The notes under the pieces: generated by a model
The model's input: the letters and a program-made list of their open reading frames with translations, nothing else
Told to the model about the DNA's origin: nothing
The model's database searches: none
Shown: one piece after another, positions 36,426 through 44,266 of the stretch
Layout of the letters: every line of letters starts with the position of its first letter
Numbering within the stretch: the stretch's first letter is position 1
Position numbers and translations under genes: made by a program
Assembly (NCBI RefSeq): GCF_003853705.1
Contig: NZ_QTQI01000013.1
Span: forward strand, 62,001-126,000
Reading direction: 5' to 3'
Length of the DNA stretch: 64,000 nucleotides
DNA from: Burkholderia sp. Bp8992
Lineage (GTDB): Bacteria; Pseudomonadota; Gammaproteobacteria; Burkholderiales; Burkholderiaceae

Positions 36426-37481
36426 GGTCCTTGTCTCCTGATCGTCCGCGATCCGGTTCGAACCGGCGTCGATCGTGTTTTCGAATGAAATGGCGCGATG
36501 CATGACCGCTGCGCGGCCGGGAGCGAGATCCCGGTTGTCCGGCCTGCGACGCGGGCACGTCGTCACGGGCAGGTTGCGCACGGCTTTCGTCCGGCGATGC
36601 CGCCGCGACGGGAACGTGCAACCTTATGTGCGCGCCGTGACGCGGCCGTGACAGCAAAACGGGGGCAAAACTGCGCGCGTCACGTGCCGTTTGCGGTCGA
36701 TGCAGATCCGGTTGGCGACGGCGAACGGCATCACGAATCGACCGAATACGGGAACCCGCCGCGACTCGATCCGCTCGCATGGCGCATGCAGCGCACGACC
36801 ACGTTCAGCGCGCGCCCGAGCGTCATCCCGACGAGCACGCCCCATCCCGCGAACGACAGCATCGCGAAGCCGCTCGTCGTCGCCCACGGCAGGCGCGCGG
36901 GAAACAGCGCTTGATGCTGATGTAGGGCAGCACGCAGAACATCACGTACACGTAAGGCTTCAGATGAAGGAGCGCGGATATGGGCGAAGTCGCCTGATCG
37001 GAGTGGGCACGCCGACACCATACCGCGCAGCCCCGACACGCGATGCGGCTTGAGACGGGCGGCCGGAATTCGCGAACGAGTTGCACGTCGCGGCGATGAC
37101 TGCCGGGTAAATCCCGCACGAAGCGAAGCCGGCACCAGCCGGTGTCTTTCCGTCTGACGTTCCACTACACTCGTGACGGAAACCGGCCAGCCGTCGGTAG
37201 CCGATGCGCTTCGTCGAAGCTGCGCGCCGCTCGTCGCACCGTGAGCGCAACCGGCCTGCCCAGGGCTAAGGTCACGCCATACGCATCGCGCCCCCACCTT
37301 CACCCACCATGCGAGCCACGTCCGATCCTTCACCAGTCCCTCAGCCGCCTGCCAGCGCCGCGCCGCGGCTGCTGCGCGACCCGGCCGCGCTGCCCGCGTT
37401 CGCGTGCGTCAACTTCAGGCAGATGTGATCGGCGTTGGCGCTCGGTCGCGCATAAGACAACCAATGACGAGGTAACGACAG
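36426..37481. other. 1056-base region with no intact gene
   Basis: Apart from the broken reading frame at 36731-36970, both strands show only short or codon-poor frames. The base composition is normal for the chromosome. I see no RNA gene, repeat or element. Confidence 0.5.
36731..36970 (-). pseudogene. Possible frameshifted gene for a small membrane protein
   Basis: On the minus strand one frame reads KPYVYVMFCVLPYISIKRCF with good codon use and then degrades; the neighbouring frame picks up with LPWATTSGFAMLSFAGWGVL, VGMTLGRALNVVVRCMRHAS and ends at 36731. Joined by a one-base shift near 36905 they give a coherent protein with a membrane helix. No homologue is known to me. Confidence 0.3.
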
Positions 37482-38186
37482 GTGAGATCTCCAACATTGA
37501 GCGCGAGGCACGGCGTCCGGCCCTTCATCTCGGCAGCGAAACGCATTGGCGACCGGATTCGCGAACGTGGACAATTCGAGCCCGATGAATTGGTGCGGCT
37601 ATCGCTGGATCGGCCCAAACGCAGCCGTACTGCGTGGATGACTCGCGCGGATCTGGACGAGCACGCGGTCGTGGCCAATCATGTCGACGGCGTCGCGCAT
37701 GTCACCGAACTGCGTAAGTTCGCGTTGCTCGATCGGGCGTGCGAGTACGTTTGCCCGGATTGCCTGGACGAGCTGCTCGTCCGTTCAGGCGAACGACCGC
37801 ACTCGCCGACGCCCGTGTCACGCGCGTTCGACACGGCGATCGTCGCCGACAATGCGACGGTGGACGGCTCGTTCGTCAAGTGTGACATCCACGGGATTGG
37901 TTTCGGTTCGTGCACATCACCAGCTATGGCAGCGTTGATCGATCGGCATGACGCGCTGCCGCACGGTCAGCCAATCATCAAGGTGGTCGTTGTTTCACCG
38001 AAAGCCGAAAACGAATTCTGGTTCGACGAAGCATTCCTTCGCCGCTCGCTCGGTGAAGATGCCGATCTTTCCGGTGGCATCTACCGAATGGAGTCGGACG
38101 ACCGCAGCCTCGACCTGCTCGAAAGCGGGACATCGGTATGCAGGCACAGCCTTCAAGACTGGCTGCAGCGCAACGGCATCGCTTAG
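37482..38186 (+). CDS. Hypothetical protein with a Cys pair
   Basis: 234 residues from a GTG start with GAGGT upstream. The middle has CEYVCPDCLDELL, a CxxxCxxC cluster that could bind metal, and later VKCDIHGIGFGSC. The C-terminal part is mixed alpha/beta (IIKVVVVSPKAENEFWFDEA). I do not recognise the family. It is the last chromosomal gene before the tRNA fragment and prophage, and is not part of the prophage. Confidence 0.6.
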   Translation: MRSPTLSARHGVRPFISAAKRIGDRIRERGQFEPDELVRLSLDRPKRSRTAWMTRADLDEHAVVANHVDGVAHVTELRKFALLDRACEYVCPDCLDELLVRSGERPHSPTPVSRAFDTAIVADNATVDGSFVKCDIHGIGFGSCTSPAMAALIDRHDALPHGQPIIKVVVVSPKAENEFWFDEAFLRRSLGEDADLSGGIYRMESDDRSLDLLESGTSVCRHSLQDWLQRNGIA

Positions 38187-38270
38187 CGATGCGCGGCGGC
38201 AATCGGGCGGATGCGCGGCGGCTCACGAAGCAAGCATGCGGCCCGCATCACATATGTCGCCCAGCGGAGC

Positions 38271-38311
38271 AGAAAAAACAAAGGGCCGGGAGACAGAATC
38301 TCCCGGCCCTT
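38271..38311 (-). terminator. Terminator of the former tRNA-Thr gene
   Basis: On the minus strand, a perfect 13-bp stem AAGGGCCGGGAGA / TCTCCCGGCCCTT with a five-base loop is followed by TGTTTTTT. It lies 10 bases beyond the tRNA 3' end at 38321, so it ended the tRNA transcript before integration. Confidence 0.9.
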
Positions 38312-38320
38312 CATTCAATA

Positions 38321-38365
38321 TGGTGCCGGCTGCAGGACTCGAACCCGCCACCTGATGATTACAAA
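38321..38365 (-). other. 3' fragment of tRNA-Thr(TGT): probable left attachment core of the prophage
   Basis: Read on the minus strand, the bases are the anticodon-loop 3' side, variable loop, T-arm (GGCGGGTTCGAGTCCTGC) and acceptor 3' strand ending GCCGGCACCA of a threonine tRNA. The 5' half is missing; to the right the sequence no longer fits a tRNA. The tRNA terminator remains on the left. This is the pattern left when an element integrates into a tRNA 3' end: the complete tRNA should be at the far right end of the prophage, outside the window, followed by a second copy of these 45 bases. Confidence 0.85.
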
Positions 38366-38511
38366 GCAGTCGAAATTCTCAACAATTACAATGGACTAGC
38401 GCACTTACGCGTTTCCAAAATACTCGCATTCGCTCCCTTCCCCGCCTTGTCTGGCAAGGATCGAATTCATATTGGAAACGCCTCGACACTTACGACTTAC
38501 ACGCAGCAAAT

Positions 38512-38715
38512 CTACCTGAGAGCACGAATCCAATCTTCGATGGCGGATTCGCGCCACGCCACGGCTCGAGCACCTAGCTTGACACCAGCCGGAAATGTTC
38601 CCGCGCCGATCCTCCGATAGATTTCACTCCTGGACAAACCAATGCGGGCGCGAACCTCTGCGAAGCGCAGCAGGCGCTCCGGACGTTCCAGCGAGTTGTC
38701 GTGTAGATCACTCAT
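38512..38715 (-). CDS. AlpA-family DNA-binding protein (phage regulator/excisionase-like)
   Basis: 67 residues from an ATG with AGGAG seven bases upstream; the longer frame is rejected because it lacks such a site. The whole protein is the AlpA domain: LLRFAEVRARIGLSRSEIYR, then GTFPAGVKLGARAVAWRESA and IEDWI. AlpA-type winged-helix proteins act as excisionases or activators of integrase in prophages and islands. It lies 146 bases inside the attachment core, where P2 would have int and cox. Confidence 0.88.
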   Translation of the reverse strand: MSDLHDNSLERPERLLRFAEVRARIGLSRSEIYRRIGAGTFPAGVKLGARAVAWRESAIEDWIRALR

Positions 38716-38879
38716 GCTATTTCTCCTAGGCTGCACAAGGCCAATCAAGGCCAATCCACGCCGGCCAAGCTGCAATTTGGCTGCACCGGCCCGACACGCC
38801 TCCATCCATTACCTCGCTACCTAGGCACTCCGCGCGCCGGCCGTTCAACCGCATTGGCCCGTTGTTTCTTCACTACAGG

Positions 38880-38937
38880 TTGCGAAGCTTAACCAAATCG
38901 GTTAAGCTTTCTCCACAATAAGGATAACGTCGTTACC
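38880..38937 (+). promoter_or_regulatory. Repressor promoter with operator inverted repeats
   Basis: A perfect 10-bp inverted repeat AAGCTTAACC-N5-GGTTAAGCTT (38885-38909) overlaps a possible promoter TTGCGA (38880-38885)-N17-TAAGCT (38903-38908). A second partial repeat GGATAACG/CGTTACC lies at 38922-38937. Both are in the gap between alpA and the XRE gene, the place for a phage immunity operator. Confidence 0.6.
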
Positions 38938-38953
38938 GAAACCGGAGAAAGAT

Positions 38954-39316
38954 ATGGCGATCACACCGTTCGGCAAAGCCGTAAGGAAGGCTCGGCTGGA
39001 TGCAGATGTCACGCTTTCCGAAATGGCGACCACTTTGGGGTTCACGGCAGCATATTTGAGTGCTATGGAAACGGGCCGGAAGAAGATTCCGTCCGAGGTA
39101 GTCGCAAAAACGGAGCAGTACTTTGAAGAAAGGGGTGTCCGGCTGGAGCCCTTGCAACCGCTGGCGGACGTTTCGAACGCGACCGTCTCGTTGGAAGGCC
39201 TCACGCACGAACATCAAATGATGGTCGCGGGCTTCGCGCGCGCTTCGTTGAGCGATGTGGACCCCGTGGATATTGAACAACTTAAATCCCTGCTCATGAA
39301 GATCGGAGGGAAATAA
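38954..39316 (+). CDS. XRE-family phage repressor
   Basis: 120 residues, start preceded by GGAGAAAG. A helix-turn-helix of XRE type is at residues about 8-60 (FGKAVRKARLDADVTLSEMA, GFTAAYLSAMETGRKKIPS). The rest is a short oligomerisation tail. It probably binds the inverted repeats just upstream and controls lysogeny, with the protease gene behind it, whose start overlaps the stop (TAATG). Confidence 0.88.
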   Translation: MAITPFGKAVRKARLDADVTLSEMATTLGFTAAYLSAMETGRKKIPSEVVAKTEQYFEERGVRLEPLQPLADVSNATVSLEGLTHEHQMMVAGFARASLSDVDPVDIEQLKSLLMKIGGK

Positions 39317-39861
39317 TGTTCGGCCATGGTCCGTTACAAGGCTTTCGGGTGTCGCCCCGAAGCATCGCAGACATTCGTGATGTGGCGACGCGTTCGCGGG
39401 CGGCACTCGGCTTTCGTTGGCCTGCCAACATGGGGCGCTTCCTCGAGCAATTGATCAGCTACTCGATTACGGTCGATGTGGTCGAGGACACTGGGGTTTT
39501 GCCGCGGGGCGTGCTTGCGTGTTGGGTTCCCGAAAGCCTGACCCTTTATCTGACGGAGCGGATTTACAAGGGCGCGTGTGCAGGCGACGCGCGCGCGGTC
39601 TTCACCGTCTTCCACGAGATGGGTCATGCGCTCCTCGGGCATCGCAGAACGCTCAACCGCGAGGTGCCTGGCCAAGAAATCAAGACGTATGAAGATTCAG
39701 AATGGCAAGCGAACCAGTTTGCGGCGGAGTTCCTGATGCCGCTTGACGAGATCGTGCGCTACAGCCTTACGACGGAGGCGCTGCTGTTGAATCGGTTCGG
39801 GGTGTCCATGGAGGCAGCCCGTATCCGCCTGAACCGGCTCCGTCGCACTGGCGTGGTGTAA
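39316..39861 (+). CDS. ImmA/IrrE-type metallopeptidase
   Basis: 181 residues. HEMGH at residues 100-104 is the zinc-binding HExxH motif, followed by ANQFAAEFLMP, the second conserved element of the ImmA/IrrE (COG2856) family. In ICEBs1 and many prophages such an enzyme cleaves the partner XRE repressor to induce the element. The overlap with the XRE gene fits that pairing. Confidence 0.9.
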   Translation: MFGHGPLQGFRVSPRSIADIRDVATRSRAALGFRWPANMGRFLEQLISYSITVDVVEDTGVLPRGVLACWVPESLTLYLTERIYKGACAGDARAVFTVFHEMGHALLGHRRTLNREVPGQEIKTYEDSEWQANQFAAEFLMPLDEIVRYSLTTEALLLNRFGVSMEAARIRLNRLRRTGVV

Positions 39862-39897
39862 AAAAAACGTCATCCGTGTTGGCGCACGAATGACGTT
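39861..39897 (-). terminator. Hairpin after the immA gene
   Basis: AACGTCAT / ATGACGTT outer stem with inner CGTG/CACG. A run of seven A on its left side gives a U-run only for minus-strand transcription; on the plus strand it is a hairpin without U-run directly after the immA stop. Confidence 0.35.
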
Positions 39898-40036
39898 CGG
39901 GTGAAAAGGAAGACGAAAAAGCCTCCGGCTTCCTCTTCTGCGCTTCGGTCGAAGGCACGCGAATTGTAGTTACCCAATTCGATTGCTGCAAGCGCAAAAG
40001 TTCCATTTCGGAGAGGCATTTCTGATAGGTACGGAA

Positions 40037-40171
40037 ATGACCAGCAAAGACGACGACGATTACGTCATCATCTTCCGCCGCTTCCGCCGCACCAAGTCGG
40101 GCGCAATGCTGGATGCCAGGAAGTTCGGCATCGCAGCGTGGCCGATTAAGGTGCGTAAAGCGAAGGAATAA
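40037..40171 (+). CDS. Small basic phage protein
   Basis: 44 residues from the ATG giving MTSKDDDDYVIIFRRFRRTK; an ATG 18 codons upstream in frame is also possible. Basic C-terminal half. Function unknown; small proteins of this type are usual in the early region of Burkholderia P2-like phages. Confidence 0.45.
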   Translation: MTSKDDDDYVIIFRRFRRTKSGAMLDARKFGIAAWPIKVRKAKE

Positions 40172-40259
40172 GGGCTGCATCAACGCTCCCGGATAAATAG
40201 GGCACCTGTCCTTCCGGGGGCCTCTCTGAAATTGTGAGCACATGCTCAAGGAGCTTTAT

Positions 40260-40466
40260 ATGTCGAAAGACAAACTGTTCGTCGAGCGCCGGGCGCAAGG
40301 CGATTACGCAGTACGGCGTGCCAATTCGCAGCGTGCTAGCGACGTGCTGCCCACGCAGAAGGAAGCTATTGAACGCGCGCGCGAGTTGAATCAAGGGAAA
40401 GATCCACTCGTCGAGCGCGTCCGGCACACCTCTCAAGGCAAGCCGGACCAATGGCGCAAACCGTAA
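40260..40466 (+). CDS. DUF2188-type small protein
   Basis: 68 residues from an ATG with AGGAG eight bases upstream. The pattern ERRAQGDYAVRRANSQRASD then PTQKEAIERARELN is that of DUF2188, a small two-strand, one-helix protein found across prophages and chromosomes. Function unknown. A strong terminator follows 39 bases after the stop. Confidence 0.75.
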   Translation: MSKDKLFVERRAQGDYAVRRANSQRASDVLPTQKEAIERARELNQGKDPLVERVRHTSQGKPDQWRKP

Positions 40467-40504
40467 CGCAGCAGATCTAACGATCCACTTCCATCAGTGG
40501 AAAC

Positions 40505-40533
40505 AAGAACGGCGCTCATTGAGCGCCGTTCTT
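40505..40533 (+). terminator. Rho-independent-like terminator before the effector module
   Basis: Perfect 13-bp stem AAGAACGGCGCTC / GAGCGCCGTTCTT with a 3-base loop. It separates the early genes from the PAAR gene. Between it and the PAAR start, TTGACA-N12-TGTCAA (40678-40701) forms an inverted repeat and could be the module's promoter or operator; the stretch is otherwise empty. Confidence 0.75.
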
Positions 40534-40769
40534 CTTGGAGCAACGCGTCACATCGCGCCGCTCACCGCAACCGTGCCGCGACTCCTCATTTCGGAGACAT
40601 CCGTCCGGCCTATCGTCGCGATGAACTGCACCGATCGGAAGCAATCCGCCCCGCTCGACCGCAGCCCTTCCTATCACTTGACAATCTCAAAAACCTGTCA
40701 ATCCCAACAGGGGAACGGCTCACGCGTCGCGTGCTACATTCGGCGGCACGTTTCTTCATAGGATTCAGC

Positions 40770-41306
40770 ATGGGCTTCGCATTCATTCGGGATGGCGACA
40801 CGACCTCGCACGGTGGGCGCGTAATTGCCAGCGACACGACCAACACTGTCGACGGAAAGGCGCTCGCGCTGCTCGGCGACATGGTTTCATGTCCACGCTG
40901 CGGCGGCCTCTATCCGATCGTCAAGATCAAGACTGGTTTGAACATGACGTTCCACGGTCGGCCGGTCGCGTCCGAGGGCGACGTAACTGCGTGTGGTGCG
41001 ACGCTGATCGCGTCGCAAAGCAGCGCAACAGCCTCCCCGACATCGGGCGCAGGCGCGCCGGTCGGCGGCGGCAAGAGCGTAGTGCCGCAGAACGACGGCC
41101 CGAATCGCGGCCGCTTCCAGGTTGTCGACGACAACACGCGCCGGCCCATCGCAAACCATCCGTACACCGTGACGTCGACGGACGGCCAGACGATTCACGG
41201 CATGACGGATGCGAACGGCCATACGGATTGGCTGAATACACAACAGGCCGCGTCGCTGTCGTTCAGCCAGCCGGGCACGACAGGCACCGCGGACACGAAG
41301 GCATGA
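40770..41306 (+). CDS. PAAR-domain T6SS spike-tip protein
   Basis: 178 residues from MGFAFIRDGDTTSHGG; the open frame upstream crosses the terminator and is rejected. Residues 1-85 form a PAAR domain: GDTTSHGGRVIAS, then LALLGDMVSCPRCGG, and MTFHGRPVASEGDVTACGAT. PAAR proteins cap VgrG and carry effectors. A Ser/Gly linker (90-115) leads to a small C-terminal domain (GRFQVVDDNTRRPIANHPYT, MTDANGHTDW) that resembles the toxin-linker DUF4150-like or transthyretin-like modules. The stop overlaps the effector start as ATGA. Confidence 0.92.
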   Translation: MGFAFIRDGDTTSHGGRVIASDTTNTVDGKALALLGDMVSCPRCGGLYPIVKIKTGLNMTFHGRPVASEGDVTACGATLIASQSSATASPTSGAGAPVGGGKSVVPQNDGPNRGRFQVVDDNTRRPIANHPYTVTSTDGQTIHGMTDANGHTDWLNTQQAASLSFSQPGTTGTADTKA

Positions 41307-42073
41307 CCGACTATTCGCGCAGCTCGGCCGCCGGCGCGAGCAAGGGCGACGGCAACACGACCCTCGTCGGGCTCGACGGCCGCCTGTCGGGAAAGGATAA
41401 GGAAGTGCTCTGCGGGGTGATGTGCCCGTGCGCGCGCATCGGCGTCCAGACAAGAGTGGACAAGCGTGGGAGGTCGCGGACGCTCCGACAAGCATGCGTC
41501 GCTCAACGCCTGGACGCCATGAACGAATCGTCGCGAGCGACGTTCGGCGGGCCGACCGAGTACCTGCCGGAGGTCAGCTACGACATGAGCCCGACACCGC
41601 CAGCGCCTCCGGTCCCGATCATGACCGAAGAGGATCGGCCGCTGCGCCCTGATTCCGTCGTCGACTGGATACGGGATAATTGGCCGGGCGGCATGAAGGG
41701 CTACCGCGACGGGAAGAAAACGGGCCTGGATCAAACGCGTCGACCCGACGTCGTGATCGTGCGCAATCCTGCTCTGCCGCCCGAGCAGTCGAATATCAAG
41801 ACCGTCGTCGAAATGAAGTTCGAGGATTCGTACGGCGATCGTCAACGGGAGGCATACGTGCGAATCGCCGGTAGCGACAAAAAGGTGGCAACGCTGCGCC
41901 CAGCCGACTGCGGATGTGGCGACGACAAGCCGGACGAAAAACCCGCACGATCGACGCAAACGCAATCTGACGTCGAGTCGATTTTTGGCGTCAGTCCGGC
42001 CGGGCCGAACCGCTCAATGCCTGCCCCGATTCCGCATCTTCCGCCGGGCGTCCCCGGTTTCGCGTTCCCCTGA
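41303..42073 (+). CDS. VRR-NUC domain nuclease, probable T6SS effector (TseV-like)
   Basis: 256 residues. The nuclease core lies near 145-205: RRPDVVIV with Asp149, then VVEMKF with Glu170 and Lys172, Gln181 and Tyr185, the PD-(D/E)xK signature of VRR-NUC enzymes. A CGC pair follows at 203-205. N-terminal residues 25-60 have a Cys-rich segment (VLCGVMCPCARIG) typical of effectors that follow PAAR proteins. VRR-NUC effectors called TseV in Salmonella pair with DUF3396 immunity proteins, as here. It is expected to cut DNA in target cells. Confidence 0.85.
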   Translation: MTDYSRSSAAGASKGDGNTTLVGLDGRLSGKDKEVLCGVMCPCARIGVQTRVDKRGRSRTLRQACVAQRLDAMNESSRATFGGPTEYLPEVSYDMSPTPPAPPVPIMTEEDRPLRPDSVVDWIRDNWPGGMKGYRDGKKTGLDQTRRPDVVIVRNPALPPEQSNIKTVVEMKFEDSYGDRQREAYVRIAGSDKKVATLRPADCGCGDDKPDEKPARSTQTQSDVESIFGVSPAGPNRSMPAPIPHLPPGVPGFAFP

Positions 42074-42078
42074 ATACC

Positions 42079-43197
42079 ATGACGAAAGACGAACTGGCTG
42101 CGTGGGCCAATGACCCGAAGCGCCGCGATACCCTGCCGTATGGACTGTTCGAGCCGCCCTATCAGAAAGGCATCGTAGGCGCGGCGTTTGTCGTGCGCGG
42201 CGTCCTGTACTTCCGGAACGGCTACACGGAGGCGACGCGCAAGTCGCTCGTGCGATGTTACGACCGCTATCTCGACGTCATCACCAGGTACGAGACGGCG
42301 CTGGCAGAGGCTGAAGGCCGCGATCCACCGAAGGCCGGCCCGATGCGATGGTTCTACGCCGAAGGCGCGGCGCCCGTCGCATTCGACAAATCCCCTGGCT
42401 TTCCCGACCTGGCGAAGCACGTTCCGAGCAATGCGGCCCTGGTGTCGACTACGACCAGCGCGGATCACAAGCTCGCGGCCGGCTTCTACGATTTCGCCGT
42501 GTTCTGCCTCGAAGACTGGGAAGCGAAGTTTGAGCGCAGCCTCGACGCGATGTCGTTCACGGTGCCGCGCAGCTTTCTGCAGCTCGCGCCTGGCGCGTTC
42601 GAGCGGCTGTTAGCCGAGTTCGCGGAATGGTTGCGGCCAGTACACGGACATGGCGGTTACGCGGTCAACCTACCGCCGATGGGGCGGGAGCCAAACGAAG
42701 CGAGCGAGTATTTTTGGGCGCGGCAGTACGGGGCCGGGGTCGACGTCGGGAGCCCACGGCGCACATGCGTGCGTGACCTGACCGACAAGCTCAAGACGGT
42801 CGACTGGCTGACAGTGATCGACGCCGATCTCGTCCGCCGCGCCGGTGGAGCAGACAAAATGCTGCTCCCCCCTGACTGGTATCGAAAATCCGTATTCGGC
42901 GATGGCGACCTGCTGATTCAGGCAGGGGTAGAACCTCAAGCCGGCGTGTCGGTTGGCGCGGGGCATCCGCCGGAGCCGCCGGCTGCATATGTGCTGCTGA
43001 ACCGGGCTCTGCGCCCCATCGTCGCCGATACGATCGACAGCCTGCAGGACGGCACGGTCAGTAGCACCGCGCCCCTCCTCAGTACGACGATCGCGAGCGA
43101 AGCGTGGCTCAATCGCTTCAACGTGCCCGAAGACGAACTCCCCGACTACTGGGCCGATCTGCACAAAACACCCAAACTGCGTGACCCGGACGAGTAA
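42079..43197 (+). CDS. DUF3396 type VI immunity protein
   Basis: 372 residues, five bases after the effector stop. Matches DUF3396: FYDFAVFCLEDWEAKFERSL, then GYAVNLPPMGREPNEASEYF, the GVDV....RRTC segment and TVDWLTVIDADLVRRAGGA. Proteins of this family neutralise VRR-NUC T6SS effectors (TsiV). Soluble and cytoplasmic. It completes the PAAR-effector-immunity trio. Confidence 0.88.
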   Translation: MTKDELAAWANDPKRRDTLPYGLFEPPYQKGIVGAAFVVRGVLYFRNGYTEATRKSLVRCYDRYLDVITRYETALAEAEGRDPPKAGPMRWFYAEGAAPVAFDKSPGFPDLAKHVPSNAALVSTTTSADHKLAAGFYDFAVFCLEDWEAKFERSLDAMSFTVPRSFLQLAPGAFERLLAEFAEWLRPVHGHGGYAVNLPPMGREPNEASEYFWARQYGAGVDVGSPRRTCVRDLTDKLKTVDWLTVIDADLVRRAGGADKMLLPPDWYRKSVFGDGDLLIQAGVEPQAGVSVGAGHPPEPPAAYVLLNRALRPIVADTIDSLQDGTVSSTAPLLSTTIASEAWLNRFNVPEDELPDYWADLHKTPKLRDPDE

Positions 43198-43405
43198 GGC
43201 AGCCTCATTGCGTCCGCCCCTGAGTTGCTCGTTGCACCGGTAAGCGCCGATCCTCATGCCCCTGAGCCATCAACTAACGCTCGGAGGCAACTCGCGCTCG
43301 CGCGAAGCCGTCGAGAGAAAACACTCCGAATTAGTTGAGAGGCCCGACGCGGACCGTGCGTTGTATGATTCGGCATCGCTGGATCAACTCTGCCCAAAAT
43401 TCTCG

Positions 43406-44266
43406 ATGCGCACGGCAAAAATTCGCAACCCGGAGCCGCTTCGGCTCGACGACTCCGTTATATTTGAAGGCAGCGCACTCAACGTCCTTCAACGCCTACC
43501 CTCCTCTAGTGTTCAGTGCGTCGTGACCTCGCCACCGTACTGGGGCTTACGCGACTACAACATTGCCGACCAGATCGGTCTAGAGCAAACCCTACCGCAG
43601 TTCATACATAGACTGCAGGCAGTTTTTGCCGAAGTTCGACGTGTTCTGAAAGACGATGGCGTTCTATGGCTGAATATCGGCGATGGATACACCAGCGGGA
43701 ATCGCGGCTGGCGCGCTCCCGATAAGAAGAACCCCGCGAGAGCCATGGCGGTTCGTCCAGACACACCCGAAGGTTTGAAGCCAAAGGATCTCATGGGGAT
43801 TCCGTGGCGGCTCGCTTTTGCACTTCAGGATGATGGCTGGTATCTCCGGGCTGACATCGTTTGGAACAAACCGAACGCTATGCCTGAGAGCGTAAAAGAC
43901 CGGCCAACGCGCGCTCACGAGTATGTCTTCATGTTCAGCAAGAGTGAACGATATCTTTACGATCGCGAGGCTGTATTGGAACCCAACGGTCGGAACTGTC
44001 GCTCGGTGTGGAACATAAATACTCAAGCGTTCGCTGGGGCGCACTTTGCTACGTTCCCTCCCAAATTGGTCGAGCCCTGCATTCGTGCATCGACCCGTCC
44101 AGGCGATCTCGTTTTGGATCCATTTTTCGGGGCCGGCACCGTGGGCCTAGTTGCTCAACAGGCCGGGAGACGCTATGTCGGGATCGAACTAAACCCCGAG
44201 TACGTTTCTCTCGCGGTCGAGCGGCTTTCCGCTGACGAATCTTCAGTGGTTCGGGTGGCCGCATGA
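43406..44266 (+). CDS. Type II DNA methyltransferase, likely N4-cytosine (partner of the XcyI-like enzyme)
   Basis: 286 residues from MRTAKIRNPEPLRL; an ATG 50 codons upstream exists but the added part does not look coding. Catalytic motif IV TSPPYWGLRD is at 41-50 and the AdoMet motif DPFFGAGT begins near 238, the beta-class order. SPPY is typical of N4-cytosine enzymes. With the XcyI-like partner the site would be CCCGGG, an inference. GC content drops here. Stop overlaps the next start (ATGA). Confidence 0.88.
   Translation: MRTAKIRNPEPLRLDDSVIFEGSALNVLQRLPSSSVQCVVTSPPYWGLRDYNIADQIGLEQTLPQFIHRLQAVFAEVRRVLKDDGVLWLNIGDGYTSGNRGWRAPDKKNPARAMAVRPDTPEGLKPKDLMGIPWRLAFALQDDGWYLRADIVWNKPNAMPESVKDRPTRAHEYVFMFSKSERYLYDREAVLEPNGRNCRSVWNINTQAFAGAHFATFPPKLVEPCIRASTRPGDLVLDPFFGAGTVGLVAQQAGRRYVGIELNPEYVSLAVERLSADESSVVRVAA

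Noticed and set aside
38138-38620. Plus-strand frame across the tRNA fragment
   Set aside because: Crosses the chromosome-prophage joint and the tRNA remnant; cannot be a real gene.
40497-40769. N-terminal extension of the PAAR protein
   Set aside because: It would translate the 13-bp terminator stem and has no family match; the conserved start is at 40770.
40889-41302. N-terminal extension of the VRR-NUC protein
   Set aside because: Reads the PAAR gene in the wrong frame; the ATGA overlap at 41303 fits better.
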